From: Amycolatopsis sp. A133
Lineage (GTDB): Bacteria; Actinomycetota; Actinomycetes; Mycobacteriales; Pseudonocardiaceae
Direction: 5' to 3'
NCBI RefSeq assembly: GCF_031082405.1
Contig: NZ_JAVHJU010000038.1
Span: 1-64,000, forward strand
DNA length: 64,000 nucleotides
Shown: positions 15,564-24,002 of the stretch, in pieces
Layout of the letters: the number at the start of each line of letters is the position of its first letter
Position numbering within the stretch: position 1 is the first letter of the stretch
Notes under the pieces: model-generated
What the model saw: the letters and a program-made list of their open reading frames with translations, nothing else
Databases searched by the model: none
What the model was told of the DNA's origin: nothing
Program-made: the position numbers and the translations under genes

Positions 15564-18500
15564 TCAGTCGAGGTTCATCGGGCTGCCCGGCTTGATCGGG
15601 GGCAGCTGCGGCGGATCGAAGTCGCCTCGTTCCAGCCGCGCCCAGTCTTCCGGCGTGGGGTCCGGGTAGTACCGCTGCCAGGCGTCGTCGCCGGGCCAGT
15701 TGCCGGTGCGCGCCGCGTTGCGGGCTTCGTGCAGTTCGAAGGCGTCGGCGTCGGACAGCGGGCGGGTCGTCACGTGCCCGGTTCCCGGTACCGCCGCGCC
15801 CCCGTCCGGCACGGCCGCGCCCGGCGGCGGGTTGTACCGCATCCCTTCGCCGCCGGCGTGGACGTCGTTCACCATCCGGTGGTACGAGTCGTCGGCCATG
15901 TCCATCCGGTTCCGGATCACCGGATCGGCGTGGTTGCCCTGGAAGCCCGGCTGGTGCGCGTACCCGAGCTGGTTGAGCTGCACCGCGGTGTTGGGGTCGT
16001 TGTTCTCGATCGCGGCCCGCTGGTCACGCCGGTAGGTCGGCGCGTTCCAGCCCGAATCGTGGGTGGCGTGGCTGGTGCCGGTGCCCGGGTGGTTGCGGTG
16101 GGCACCGTGTTCCTCGTAGTACGCCCACGCGTTGTTCTCGAGGTCCCGGCCCTCCTTGCGGGGCACCTTGCCGGGGGCGCCGTTGTCGTTCAGCACGTCG
16201 AAGCCCGCGGTGTGCTCGGACTGGTGGGTCTTGTTGCCGTCGATCTTGGAACCGAACTTGTCCTCGAGCCGCTTGCGCTCGAAGTCCTTGTCGCCGTAGG
16301 TGCCTTCCGGGTACTTGTGCGCCCGGCGCTTGCCCTTGTTCGGGGCCGAGTTCGGCTTGCTGTACGGGTGGAAGCGGTCCGGCTTCTTGCCGCCGCCGCC
16401 ACCGCCGCCCGAGCCCGACGCGGCGCACGGGGTCACCTTCCCCAGGCCGAGCGGGTCGATCGACGCCGTCGGGTTGCCGACGTAGGCCAGCGAGTCCGGG
16501 TCCGGGGCCAGCCCGAGCGGGTCGTGCGAGACGAACCGCCCGGTCTCGGGGTCGTAGTAGCGGTGCAGGTTGTAGTGCAGCCCGGTCTCCGCGTCGTGGT
16601 ACTGGCCGGGGAACCGCAGCGGCGTGCCCGCGTGGCCGCCTGCGGAGACCAGCGCGCCCCACAGGGCCGTGTGCTGGTGCCCGGCCAGGGCGCCGGTTTC
16701 GTCCAGCAGTTCCGCCGGCGAGCCGACGAGGTCGGTCAGCACGGCGTGGAACCGGTCGGTGCCGTCGCCGAGCACGCGTTCGGTCTGCGCGAGCGGGCGC
16801 TCGGCGTCCGGCGCCCAGTCCCAGACGGTGGCCACGAGCGGCCCGCCGGGAACGCCGTGGACCTGTTCGGCGAGCAGGGTGCCGTCCCAGGAGAACTCGA
16901 CCTGCTCGGCGACGACGCCGGCCGCGTCCAGCCGCTGCTTGGCGATCCGGCGGCCCACGGCGTCGTACCGGTACTGCCAGATCACCCCCTCGGGCGTGCG
17001 GACGGCGGTGAGCCGGTTTTCCGCGCTCCAGCGGTACTCCCAGCGCCGGCCGCCCCGCTCCCGCGACACGACGCGGCCTTCGGCGTCGTGGGTGTAGCGG
17101 GTCGCGCCGGCCGCGGTGAGCAGCGTGCCCCGGTAGCTGCGCGGGCCGCTCGCCTCCGGCGCGCCCGGCCAGTCGGCCGTGGTGATCGCGCCCGCCGGGT
17201 CGTAGCCGTAGCTCTCCTGCCAGCGGGCGCCGCGGACGGCCAGCACCCGGCCGGCCGGACCGACCTCGAGGCTGCGGGGCCCGGAGATCAGGTCGGTGAC
17301 CGTGGCCAGGTACCCGTCGGGCAGGTAGCCGTATTCGCGGCGCTGCACGGTGGCCTCGCCCCGCCGCACGGTCTGGACCGCGAGCTGGCCGGCCGGTGTC
17401 CACGCCTGGTGGAGCTCGGCGGCCACGCCGTACCGGGTGACCAGCCGGCGCGCGGTCTCGTGGCCGGCGGCGTCGTAGCCGAACTGCAGCGTGCGCCCGC
17501 CGGTGGCCAGGGACGTGGCGCGGCCGCGGGCGTCGTAGGCGAACACCGCTTCCGCGCCGGTCGGGGTGCGCCGGTGGGTCCGGCGGCCGAGCGCGTCGTA
17601 GGCCGACAGCACGGCCCGGCCGTTCACCGACTCGCTGACCACCCGGCCCAGCGCGTCGTAGGCGAACCGGAGCTCGCTGTGCGCGTTGCGGGCCAGGACG
17701 ACGCGGTCGGCCGCGTCGTAGGCGAATTCGGCGACCTCGTCGCCGCTGCGGCGCCGGACCACCCGCCCGAGGGCGTCCCGCTCGAGCGCGATCGACTGCC
17801 CCGCGCCGTTGCCGCGCAGGACCAGCCGGCCCGCGGCGTCGTAGGCGTAGTCCAGGGACCGGCCGTTGTAGTCGACCTCGCGGACGAGCCGGCCCGCCGG
17901 GTCGTACTCGTAGCGCCAGACCAGCCCGGCCTCGTTGGTGACCGACGTCAGCCGCAGCTCGGTGTCGTAGCCGTAGCGCAGGACGCCGCCGTCCGGGCGC
18001 TGCTCGCTGACCGGCAGGTCGAACTGGGCGTAGGCGATCCGGCTGACGCCGCCGCGCGGGTCGGTCCGCTCGTCGGTGTGGCCCACCGCCGTCGAACCGA
18101 AGCGGTGCACGGCGCCGTCCGGGTCCACCTGCTCGACCAGGTCACCGGCCGCGTTGTGGACGGTGCGCGTCGTCGCGCCGGTGGGATCGGTGACGCTCGC
18201 GAGCCGGCCGAGGGAGTCGTAGGTGTAGCGGGTCACCGCACCGTCCGGCGCGGTGATCGCGACCGGCAGCCCGGCCGCGTTCGCCTCGAACCGGGTGACG
18301 CCGCCGAGGGCGTCGGTCACCGTGGCCATCGCGCCGGTGGCCTCGTCGTAGGTGTAGCTCGTCGCGGCGCCGGTCGGGTCGATGTCGCGGACCAGGCGGC
18401 CGCGCTCGTCGTGCTCGTAGCGCCAGACGGCGCCGTCGGGCCCGGTGACCGAGGCGGGGCGGCCACCCTCGTCGTACTCGGTGACCATCCGGGTGCCGTC

Positions 18501-20618
18501 GGCGCGGACCACCGTGGTCACGTTGCCCGCCCCGTCGCGCTCCCAGCGGGTGACGTTCCCGAGCTCGTCGGTGCGCGCGATCTCCCGGCCGAAGCGGTCC
18601 AGTTCGGTGCTGGTGGTGCCGCCGAGCGCGTCGGTCCGGCCGATCACCCGCAGCCGCTCGTCGAGGCGGTAGCGGGTGACGGCGCCCAGCGAGTCGGTGA
18701 CCGTGGTCAGCCCGGGCTCGTAGGACAGGGTGGCGTCGAGGTAGCCCTCGGCGCCACGGGCCTGCACGCACCGGCCTTCGGAGTCGTAGGAGTAGCCGTA
18801 CCAGCGGCCGTTGACGTCCTCCCAGCGGACGATCCGGCCGTCGGCGTCGTACCGGAACCGTTGCGGGGTCCCGGCCGCGTCGGTGACCTCGACCAGCCGC
18901 CGGCGCTCGTCGTAGCGGTATTCGGCCAGCGGCACGGGCTCCCCCGCCACGCGCACGGCGGTGATCAGCCCGCCGGCCGAGTCGAGCTCGAGGTGGTACC
19001 CGCCGGAGTGCTCGATCGCCACGGGCACGCCGTCGCGGTGCCGGACGACGATCCGGTTGCCCGCGCCGTCGACGAGCGCCCGCAGCGGCAGGGTGGTCTC
19101 CCCCGGCTTGGCGGCGAAGTAGCGCATCCGGTCGTGCTGCGGGGCACCGACGACGAAGCCGTGGCGCACCCGGCGCAGCGCCAGGTACGGGCCGTGCTCG
19201 GGCAGCACCGGCTCGATGCCGCGGGGCACCGGGTAGCGCAGGATCGTCCCGTCGGCCAGGGCGAGGTGCAGGCCGTCCGGCTCCACCTCGATCCGTTCGT
19301 CCACTGTGGACGTCCAAGTGGGACCGAAGCTGCGGCCCGCGCGGTAGCTCGACAGGTGCGTCCGGCCGAACTCCAGCGGCAGCGCACCGGGCAGCTCGAT
19401 GTCCGTCTGCTCGAGCAGCACGGCGCCGGTGGCGACGTCGATCGGGTCGCCGCACAGCGACCGGTCGGCGGCGGGGGTCGTGTGCTCGTCCGGTTTGGGG
19501 TTGCTGTCCTTGAGCTTCGGCGGGGTGTCCGGCCCCTTGCCCGCCCCGGACGGCTTGGTGCCGCCGTCCGGGCCCCTCGACGCCGGAGGCGGCGTCGGGT
19601 CCGGGGACTTCGGGGTCTCGTCCGGCCCCTTCGAGGCGGGTGGCGGGTCCGCCTTCGGCGGCGTGTCCGGGCCGCCCTTGGCCCCGGAGGGCGTGGTGTT
19701 GCCGTCGCCGTGCGCGCCCGACGGGGTCGTGTTGCCGTCGCCGCCCTTCGGCGGCGGGTCGGTCTTCGGCGGGGGTGCGTCCGGACCGCCCTTGCCCTTC
19801 GGGCCGCCGATGTCCTTGGGGTTGCCCTTGATGTCGGTGTGCTTCGGCGGCGGCGCGGCCTTGCCCGGCTTGATGTTCTTCAACGCCTTCGCCGCGTCCG
19901 CGAACAGATCACCCGCCCGCTTCAGCAACGGCACCAGCGCCTTGAGCGCGGTGACGAGCCGCTTGACCAGATCCGCGATCTTCGACGCCGTCTTCGCCAC
20001 CGCGGCGATCACCTGCGGCACCACCCACGTCAACCCGATCCCGAGGGTGAACACCACCTGCAACGCCCAGCTGATCAAATGCCCGACCAGCTCCGCGATG
20101 ATGTCCCGCACCAACGCCCGCACCGCCGCGACAACCTCACCCGCGGTTTTCACCCCGCTCGAGGCGCCTTCACAGCCCTTCTGCGCGGTTTCCAGCAGTG
20201 TGACGGTGTCCTGCGCCCGCTGACGGTAAGTGTCCGCGGCGACGCCGGTCCAGGACGCGGTGTCGGCTTTGACCATTCCGGTCAGGTCTTGGCCGATGCT
20301 GCCCAGTTCCGTCGCGACGTTCTTCCACGTCTCCGACTGCGCCGCGATCTCATCCGCGTTGCCGGTCAACCCGTTGAGCGCCTCTTTCAGCGGGCCGACG
20401 TGCTCGATCAGCCAGCCGACCCCGGCCGCCAGGATCGCCCCGAAGGGGTCCATCGCCATCGAAAGAGCGTCCAACGCGGTCCCGACCGCGCCGAGCGCGA
20501 CCGAAGCCCAATCCCCGCTCTCGATCGCCGACTTCAGATCGTTCGCCGACTCCAGCAGCGAAATCCCCGAATACGCCTTTGTGGAATCCTTCGTCTCCGC
20601 GACCAGCGGATTCACCAC
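15564..20618 (-). CDS. RHS-repeat polymorphic toxin with T7SS-type N-terminus
   Basis: About 1684 residues. Residues 1-250 form a WXG/LXG-like helical export region (SWTGVAADTYRQRAQD) with hydrophobic helices. A Pro/Gly/Lys linker (about 255-385) is followed by a DUF6531-like entry (DPIDVATGAVLLEQ), roughly 20 YD repeats (GRxxxYxYD) forming the RHS cage, and the core end YYDPETGRFVSHDPLGL near 1360. The variable C-terminal domain (about 1400-1684) has conserved-looking blocks HQSEHTAGFDVLN, HRNHPGTGTSH and AVQLNQLGYAH; I cannot name the fold, and a His-rich nuclease is only a guess. Last gene of an EspG/PPE-like operon. Two adjacent GTG codons (20618, 20615) can start it; the second overlaps the upstream stop. 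No immunity gene follows. Confidence 0.9.
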   Translation of the reverse strand: MVNPLVAETKDSTKAYSGISLLESANDLKSAIESGDWASVALGAVGTALDALSMAMDPFGAILAAGVGWLIEHVGPLKEALNGLTGNADEIAAQSETWKNVATELGSIGQDLTGMVKADTASWTGVAADTYRQRAQDTVTLLETAQKGCEGASSGVKTAGEVVAAVRALVRDIIAELVGHLISWALQVVFTLGIGLTWVVPQVIAAVAKTASKIADLVKRLVTALKALVPLLKRAGDLFADAAKALKNIKPGKAAPPPKHTDIKGNPKDIGGPKGKGGPDAPPPKTDPPPKGGDGNTTPSGAHGDGNTTPSGAKGGPDTPPKADPPPASKGPDETPKSPDPTPPPASRGPDGGTKPSGAGKGPDTPPKLKDSNPKPDEHTTPAADRSLCGDPIDVATGAVLLEQTDIELPGALPLEFGRTHLSSYRAGRSFGPTWTSTVDERIEVEPDGLHLALADGTILRYPVPRGIEPVLPEHGPYLALRRVRHGFVVGAPQHDRMRYFAAKPGETTLPLRALVDGAGNRIVVRHRDGVPVAIEHSGGYHLELDSAGGLITAVRVAGEPVPLAEYRYDERRRLVEVTDAAGTPQRFRYDADGRIVRWEDVNGRWYGYSYDSEGRCVQARGAEGYLDATLSYEPGLTTVTDSLGAVTRYRLDERLRVIGRTDALGGTTSTELDRFGREIARTDELGNVTRWERDGAGNVTTVVRADGTRMVTEYDEGGRPASVTGPDGAVWRYEHDERGRLVRDIDPTGAATSYTYDEATGAMATVTDALGGVTRFEANAAGLPVAITAPDGAVTRYTYDSLGRLASVTDPTGATTRTVHNAAGDLVEQVDPDGAVHRFGSTAVGHTDERTDPRGGVSRIAYAQFDLPVSEQRPDGGVLRYGYDTELRLTSVTNEAGLVWRYEYDPAGRLVREVDYNGRSLDYAYDAAGRLVLRGNGAGQSIALERDALGRVVRRRSGDEVAEFAYDAADRVVLARNAHSELRFAYDALGRVVSESVNGRAVLSAYDALGRRTHRRTPTGAEAVFAYDARGRATSLATGGRTLQFGYDAAGHETARRLVTRYGVAAELHQAWTPAGQLAVQTVRRGEATVQRREYGYLPDGYLATVTDLISGPRSLEVGPAGRVLAVRGARWQESYGYDPAGAITTADWPGAPEASGPRSYRGTLLTAAGATRYTHDAEGRVVSRERGGRRWEYRWSAENRLTAVRTPEGVIWQYRYDAVGRRIAKQRLDAAGVVAEQVEFSWDGTLLAEQVHGVPGGPLVATVWDWAPDAERPLAQTERVLGDGTDRFHAVLTDLVGSPAELLDETGALAGHQHTALWGALVSAGGHAGTPLRFPGQYHDAETGLHYNLHRYYDPETGRFVSHDPLGLAPDPDSLAYVGNPTASIDPLGLGKVTPCAASGSGGGGGGGKKPDRFHPYSKPNSAPNKGKRRAHKYPEGTYGDKDFERKRLEDKFGSKIDGNKTHQSEHTAGFDVLNDNGAPGKVPRKEGRDLENNAWAYYEEHGAHRNHPGTGTSHATHDSGWNAPTYRRDQRAAIENNDPNTAVQLNQLGYAHQPGFQGNHADPVIRNRMDMADDSYHRMVNDVHAGGEGMRYNPPPGAAVPDGGAAVPGTGHVTTRPLSDADAFELHEARNAARTGNWPGDDAWQRYYPDPTPEDWARLERGDFDPPQLPPIKPGSPMNLD

Positions 20619-21163
20619 GGGTTGTTGTCCTCATCGTCGGGGGTGGCGGGCCGCCGCGGGGGCGGCGAGGCCTGGGGGGCCGAGGGGGCGGGCGGGACCG
20701 CCGCGCCCCCGGCCGGGGACGGCGGCACCGGACCCGGCGGGGCGGGCGGCTGCTCGTCCGGTTCGTCCGGGTCGGGGAACCGGCCGCGCAGGGAGTCGAG
20801 CAGCGCGCCGCGGGTCTCGCGGTCCTCGTCGCCCAGCTGCTCGGCCATCACCCCGGCGACCCGGTCGGCGATGCCGGACTGCGCCCGGCGCATCGTCGTC
20901 AGGATCTGCCGCGACAGCTCGTCGAGGGGGAACGACTTGACCTTGTTCGAAAACGTCAGGTCGGTGACGGTGCCGTCGGCGCCGACGGTCACGCTGACCG
21001 CGCCGTCGGAGCTGGTCGCGGTCAGCCGCAGCCGTTCGGTCTGCTCCTGCGCGGCCTGGTACCGCTGCGCCTTCGCCGCGAACCCGGCCGCCCAGTCGTC
21101 CATCCGGCGGATCGTCTCGTCGGGGTCCCGCATCAGGTCCCCCAGCCCGTTCGGACCCGTCAT
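20612..21163 (-). CDS. YbaB/EbfC-like protein of the T7SS/RHS operon
   Basis: 183 residues. Residues 10-125 show the YbaB/EbfC pattern: helix RRMDDWAAGFAAKAQRYQ, strands VSVTVGADGTVTDLTF, then a helix LDELSRQILTTMRRAQSGIADRV. The C-terminal 55 residues are a Pro-rich acidic tail (PPAPPGPVPPSP). The YbaB fold binds DNA in nucleoid proteins, but in actinobacterial T7SS/toxin operons such genes are common and may act on secretion substrates. It overlaps both neighbours by 4 bases and so is coupled to the EspC-like protein before it and the toxin after it. Confidence 0.8.
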   Translation of the reverse strand: MTGPNGLGDLMRDPDETIRRMDDWAAGFAAKAQRYQAAQEQTERLRLTATSSDGAVSVTVGADGTVTDLTFSNKVKSFPLDELSRQILTTMRRAQSGIADRVAGVMAEQLGDEDRETRGALLDSLRGRFPDPDEPDEQPPAPPGPVPPSPAGGAAVPPAPSAPQASPPPRRPATPDDEDNNPW

Positions 21164-21504
21164 GCCGTCGTCCTCGCTTCCACCGAGCGCGGCGAAGCCG
21201 TGAGCTGACGCTCGAACGGCTGCGCGTTGCCCTCTTCACCGTCGCGGTAGGACTGCGCGGCCGTCCGGACGTTGTCGGCCAGCCCGCGCACGCCTTCGGC
21301 CGACGCCGTCAGCGCTTCCTTCGCCTTTTCGCCGGTCGGGCGGATGATCGGGGGGAGGAACGCGCACAGCAGCCCGTAGGCGTGGTCCGACATCGCCGAA
21401 TCGGCCGCCGAGCTCGCCGTGGAGAGCCGGTCCACCAGGCTTTCGACGTGGCTCGCGTGCGCGACCAGGTCGTCCGGTTCGACCTCGAAGCCGGCGGCCG
21501 TCAT
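21160..21504 (-). CDS. EspC-like type VII secretion target protein
   Basis: 114 residues, two-helix ESX-associated protein (PF10824-like). It opens with GFEVEPDDLVAHASHVESLVDRL, the typical N-terminal helix of EspC/DUF2580 proteins, and contains a second helix EALTASAEGVRGLADNVRTAAQSYRD ending in the Y-x-x-x-D/E secretion signal YRDGE. Such proteins are exported by, or help assemble, ESX machines. It starts 4 bases after the PPE-like gene and overlaps the YbaB-like gene. No ESX core genes (EccC, EccB, MycP) are in the window, so the apparatus must be encoded elsewhere. Confidence 0.82.
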   Translation of the reverse strand: MTAAGFEVEPDDLVAHASHVESLVDRLSTASSAADSAMSDHAYGLLCAFLPPIIRPTGEKAKEALTASAEGVRGLADNVRTAAQSYRDGEEGNAQPFERQLTASPRSVEARTTA

Positions 21505-21508
21505 GCCT

Positions 21509-23506
21509 TCACTTCCAATCCTGGTTCTTCCAGTCGCCGATCACCGGGGGCGCGACCGCCTGTTCACCCGCGAAGAAGTTCGGGTCGTCGCTCTCGAGGT
21601 AGTCGGCCGCCTTGTGTTCCTTGTCGTCTTCCTTCTTGCCGCCGCGGGCACCGGCGCCCATGCCGCCCATGCCCGGTGTCCCCGCGGCACCGGCCGTGCC
21701 CCGGCCCGACATCGCGTTGCGCGCGGCCGCCGCTTCGGCTTCCGCGGCCGCGCCGGAGGCGGCCCCGCCGCTCAGGTTGCCCGCGCCGCGCAGGCCCGCG
21801 CCGCCCGCGCCGGCACCACCGGCACCGGCACCACCGGCACCGGAGCCGCCGACACCGGAGCCGCCGATCCCGCCCAGGGAACCGCCGCCACCGCCACCGC
21901 CGCCGGGGATGCCGCCGAGCCGGCTGGCGATGCTCTCGCCGTTGATCCCGCCGCCGCGGCCGATGGTCGGCAGCTTCGCGCCGCCGGGGGTGTTGAGCCC
22001 GCCGGTGCCGGTGGGCAGCCCGGTGATCGGGTCGATACCGGGCGGGGTGAACCCGGGGATCGGGCTGCCGCCGCGGCCGCCGCCCCCGCTGTTCGGGATG
22101 TCCGGGATGGGGATGTTCGGCGGCGTGTAGCCGCTGCCGCCGGGGGCCCCGCCGCCCGGGATGCCGGACGGTGAGAAGCCGGAGGACGTCGTCGAGTCGT
22201 CGAAGTGCGGCATCGACGAGCCGGGGATGCCGGCCCCGCTGAAGTTGCCGCCGGCCGGCGTGTCGGGGACGTCGAAGCTCGGCGGGGTGAAGCCCGCGCC
22301 GCCCGCGCCCGCACCGCCGCTGCCGGGGATGCCGCTACCGGAGAAGCCACTGCCCGGGATACCACTGCCCGGGATACCACTGCCCGGGCCACCACTGCCG
22401 GGGATGCCACTGCCGCTGCCGGGGCTGCCGCTGCCGGAAAAGCCGGAGCCGCCGGCGCCCGAGCCGTCGCCGGAGATGCCGGGACCGCCCGCACCACCGG
22501 CGCCGGCGCCGCCCAGGGCCGCGGCGTTGGCGTCGACCGGGGTCTGCGGGGTCACGCCGTCCATCGCGGTCCGCGCCATCAGCGGCTGCGCGTCTCCACC
22601 CGCCCCGGCGCCGCCTCGCGCGACCACGTTCTGCCTGGTCGCCGTGGCGGTCGGCAGCTTCGGCGGGGCCGGGAACCGCGGGGTGGCGACCGCGCCGCCG
22701 ATGGTCTCGTCGTACTGGGTCATGATCTGCGCGGCGTGCTCCCGCGCGGCCTGCTGGGCCCGGTAGGTCTGCATGGCTTCGCCCGCGGCCGCCGCGTACT
22801 GCACCGGGTCGGTCATCGACATCAGGCGCTGGTTGGTCGACTGCAGGTCGAACTGCACCGGCGGGTTCGCGGCCATCTGCCGCTGGGTCTCGTTGAGCGC
22901 CTGGGAGTGGATCTCCTGCTGCCGCCCGGCGAGCGTCGCGCCCTGCGCGGTCGCGCCGAGCCACTTGCCGACGCCGGCGAGGTGCTCGCGGACGGCGTCA
23001 CCGGCGTCGCCCTCCCAGTTGGCGGTGCTCGCGCTGATCGCGCCGGCGACGGCCTTCTGGTGTGTGCCCAGCTCGTTGCCGACGCGCACCCACTCTTCCG
23101 AAGTTTCCGCGACGGTCGCCGAGTTGGCGTCCTGCGTGATGGCTTCGTTCATCTGCTCGTGGCTGGCGTTGGCCCACAACGTGCGCGGCGCCCCGCCGGT
23201 CTCGCGCATGGCGAGGCCCTCGTCGAGGCCGTGCTTGGCGTCGGCGAGGTGCTGCTCGTAGAGGTCCTGGATCTTCCGGTCGCGCAGTACCGGGTCGACG
23301 ACCGGGCCGAGCCAGCCGCGCCGGATCTCGTCGTCGACCTGCCGGGCGGCCATCTCCCGGATCTGGTCGCCCGAGGGCGACTTGTCCGTGGTCAGCGGCC
23401 CGACGTAGTACTTGGACGACGAATCGGCGGTCACGTCGTAGAGCGGACTGCGCGGGTCGTAGTCCGGGGACGACGGGTCCGAGACGGACTCGGCGGTGGG
23501 TGCCAC
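21509..23506 (-). CDS. PPE-like T7SS protein with Gly-rich repeats
   Basis: 665 residues. Residues 60-240 hold a helical WXG/PPE-like domain, including NASHEQMNEAI, NWEGDAGDAVREHL (W-x-G turn) and GKWLGATAQG. The middle (about 300-560) is a low-complexity Gly/Ser/Pro region with tandem GIPGSG units. The C-terminus (ESDDPNFFAGEQ, GDWKNQDWK) is acidic and Trp-containing, as in Pseudonocardiaceae PPE-family proteins. GTG at 23506 is chosen because of GAGGGAGA upstream; longer frames run antisense into the previous gene. With EspG upstream as its probable chaperone, it is a likely secreted partner of the RHS toxin. Confidence 0.82.
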   Translation of the reverse strand: MAPTAESVSDPSSPDYDPRSPLYDVTADSSSKYYVGPLTTDKSPSGDQIREMAARQVDDEIRRGWLGPVVDPVLRDRKIQDLYEQHLADAKHGLDEGLAMRETGGAPRTLWANASHEQMNEAITQDANSATVAETSEEWVRVGNELGTHQKAVAGAISASTANWEGDAGDAVREHLAGVGKWLGATAQGATLAGRQQEIHSQALNETQRQMAANPPVQFDLQSTNQRLMSMTDPVQYAAAAGEAMQTYRAQQAAREHAAQIMTQYDETIGGAVATPRFPAPPKLPTATATRQNVVARGGAGAGGDAQPLMARTAMDGVTPQTPVDANAAALGGAGAGGAGGPGISGDGSGAGGSGFSGSGSPGSGSGIPGSGGPGSGIPGSGIPGSGFSGSGIPGSGGAGAGGAGFTPPSFDVPDTPAGGNFSGAGIPGSSMPHFDDSTTSSGFSPSGIPGGGAPGGSGYTPPNIPIPDIPNSGGGGRGGSPIPGFTPPGIDPITGLPTGTGGLNTPGGAKLPTIGRGGGINGESIASRLGGIPGGGGGGGGSLGGIGGSGVGGSGAGGAGAGGAGAGGAGLRGAGNLSGGAASGAAAEAEAAAARNAMSGRGTAGAAGTPGMGGMGAGARGGKKEDDKEHKAADYLESDDPNFFAGEQAVAPPVIGDWKNQDWK
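22330..22440. repeat. Short tandem repeat coding GIPGSG units
   Basis: About 15-base units (CCACTGCCCGGGATA and variants) are repeated within the PPE-like gene. On the minus strand they encode the Gly-Ile-Pro-Gly-Ser run. The near-identity of adjacent units suggests slippage-type variation. Confidence 0.7.
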
Positions 23507-23514
23507 GGTCTCCC

Positions 23515-23982
23515 TCAGCTCTGGTCGGCGGCCGGGAGCGAGGTCAGCGTCGCGCGCGTGTCCTCTTCCCGGGACTTGTAGTTCTTCTTCGCCAGCTTGA
23601 TGGCCTCGATGTAGGTCGGGAACTCCTGCCGCGCGGCCTGCAGCTGCGTGAGCAGGCCCTGGTCGTCGGCGGCGGTGCTGACCATGTGCGCGGAGACCCA
23701 CTGGCCGGTGGCGGTCCGGCTCATCGCCGGCGCGTCGTGCAGCCGCTGCAGGGTGGCCCACCGCGCTTCGAGGGACTCGAGGACGCCTTCGAGCGCCTCG
23801 ATCAGCTGGTTGCCCGTGGTGTCGTCCACCGCGAAGCCGCCGCTCTGGGCGAGCCGCTTCAGCTGGGCGCCCGCGAGGCCGACCCGGACCGCGGCCAGCG
23901 CCTTCTGCGCGGGCTCGGTCGCGGTCTGCGCCTGCGACGCCGCCTGGAGGGCCTCGGCGGCCACCGCCGCGTCGTCGGTCAT
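23515..23982 (-). CDS. Helical protein of the T7SS/RHS operon, function unknown
   Basis: 155 residues, almost entirely Ala/Gln-rich helices (AVAAEALQAASQAQTATEPA; LEGVLESLEARWATLQRLHD), with no membrane segment or signal peptide. It probably forms a coiled bundle like other ESX-associated proteins. I do not recognise a named family. It starts 20 bases after EspG and ends 8 bases before the PPE-like gene, so a role as partner of the PPE-like protein or RHS toxin is inferred from position only. Confidence 0.75.
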   Translation of the reverse strand: MTDDAAVAAEALQAASQAQTATEPAQKALAAVRVGLAGAQLKRLAQSGGFAVDDTTGNQLIEALEGVLESLEARWATLQRLHDAPAMSRTATGQWVSAHMVSTAADDQGLLTQLQAARQEFPTYIEAIKLAKKNYKSREEDTRATLTSLPAADQS

Positions 23983-24002
23983 CAGGAGTGTTTCCTTCCC
24001 GG

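Noticed and set aside
15462-21203. A very long plus-strand open frame (over 1900 codons) opposite the RHS gene
   Set aside because: It is the antisense of the RHS and YbaB-like genes, Arg/Val/Gly-rich with no motif; long antisense frames are expected at this GC content.
22321-22440. Possible CRISPR-like repeats
   Set aside because: Units are about 15 bases, contiguous without spacers and code for GIPGSG; this is a protein repeat.
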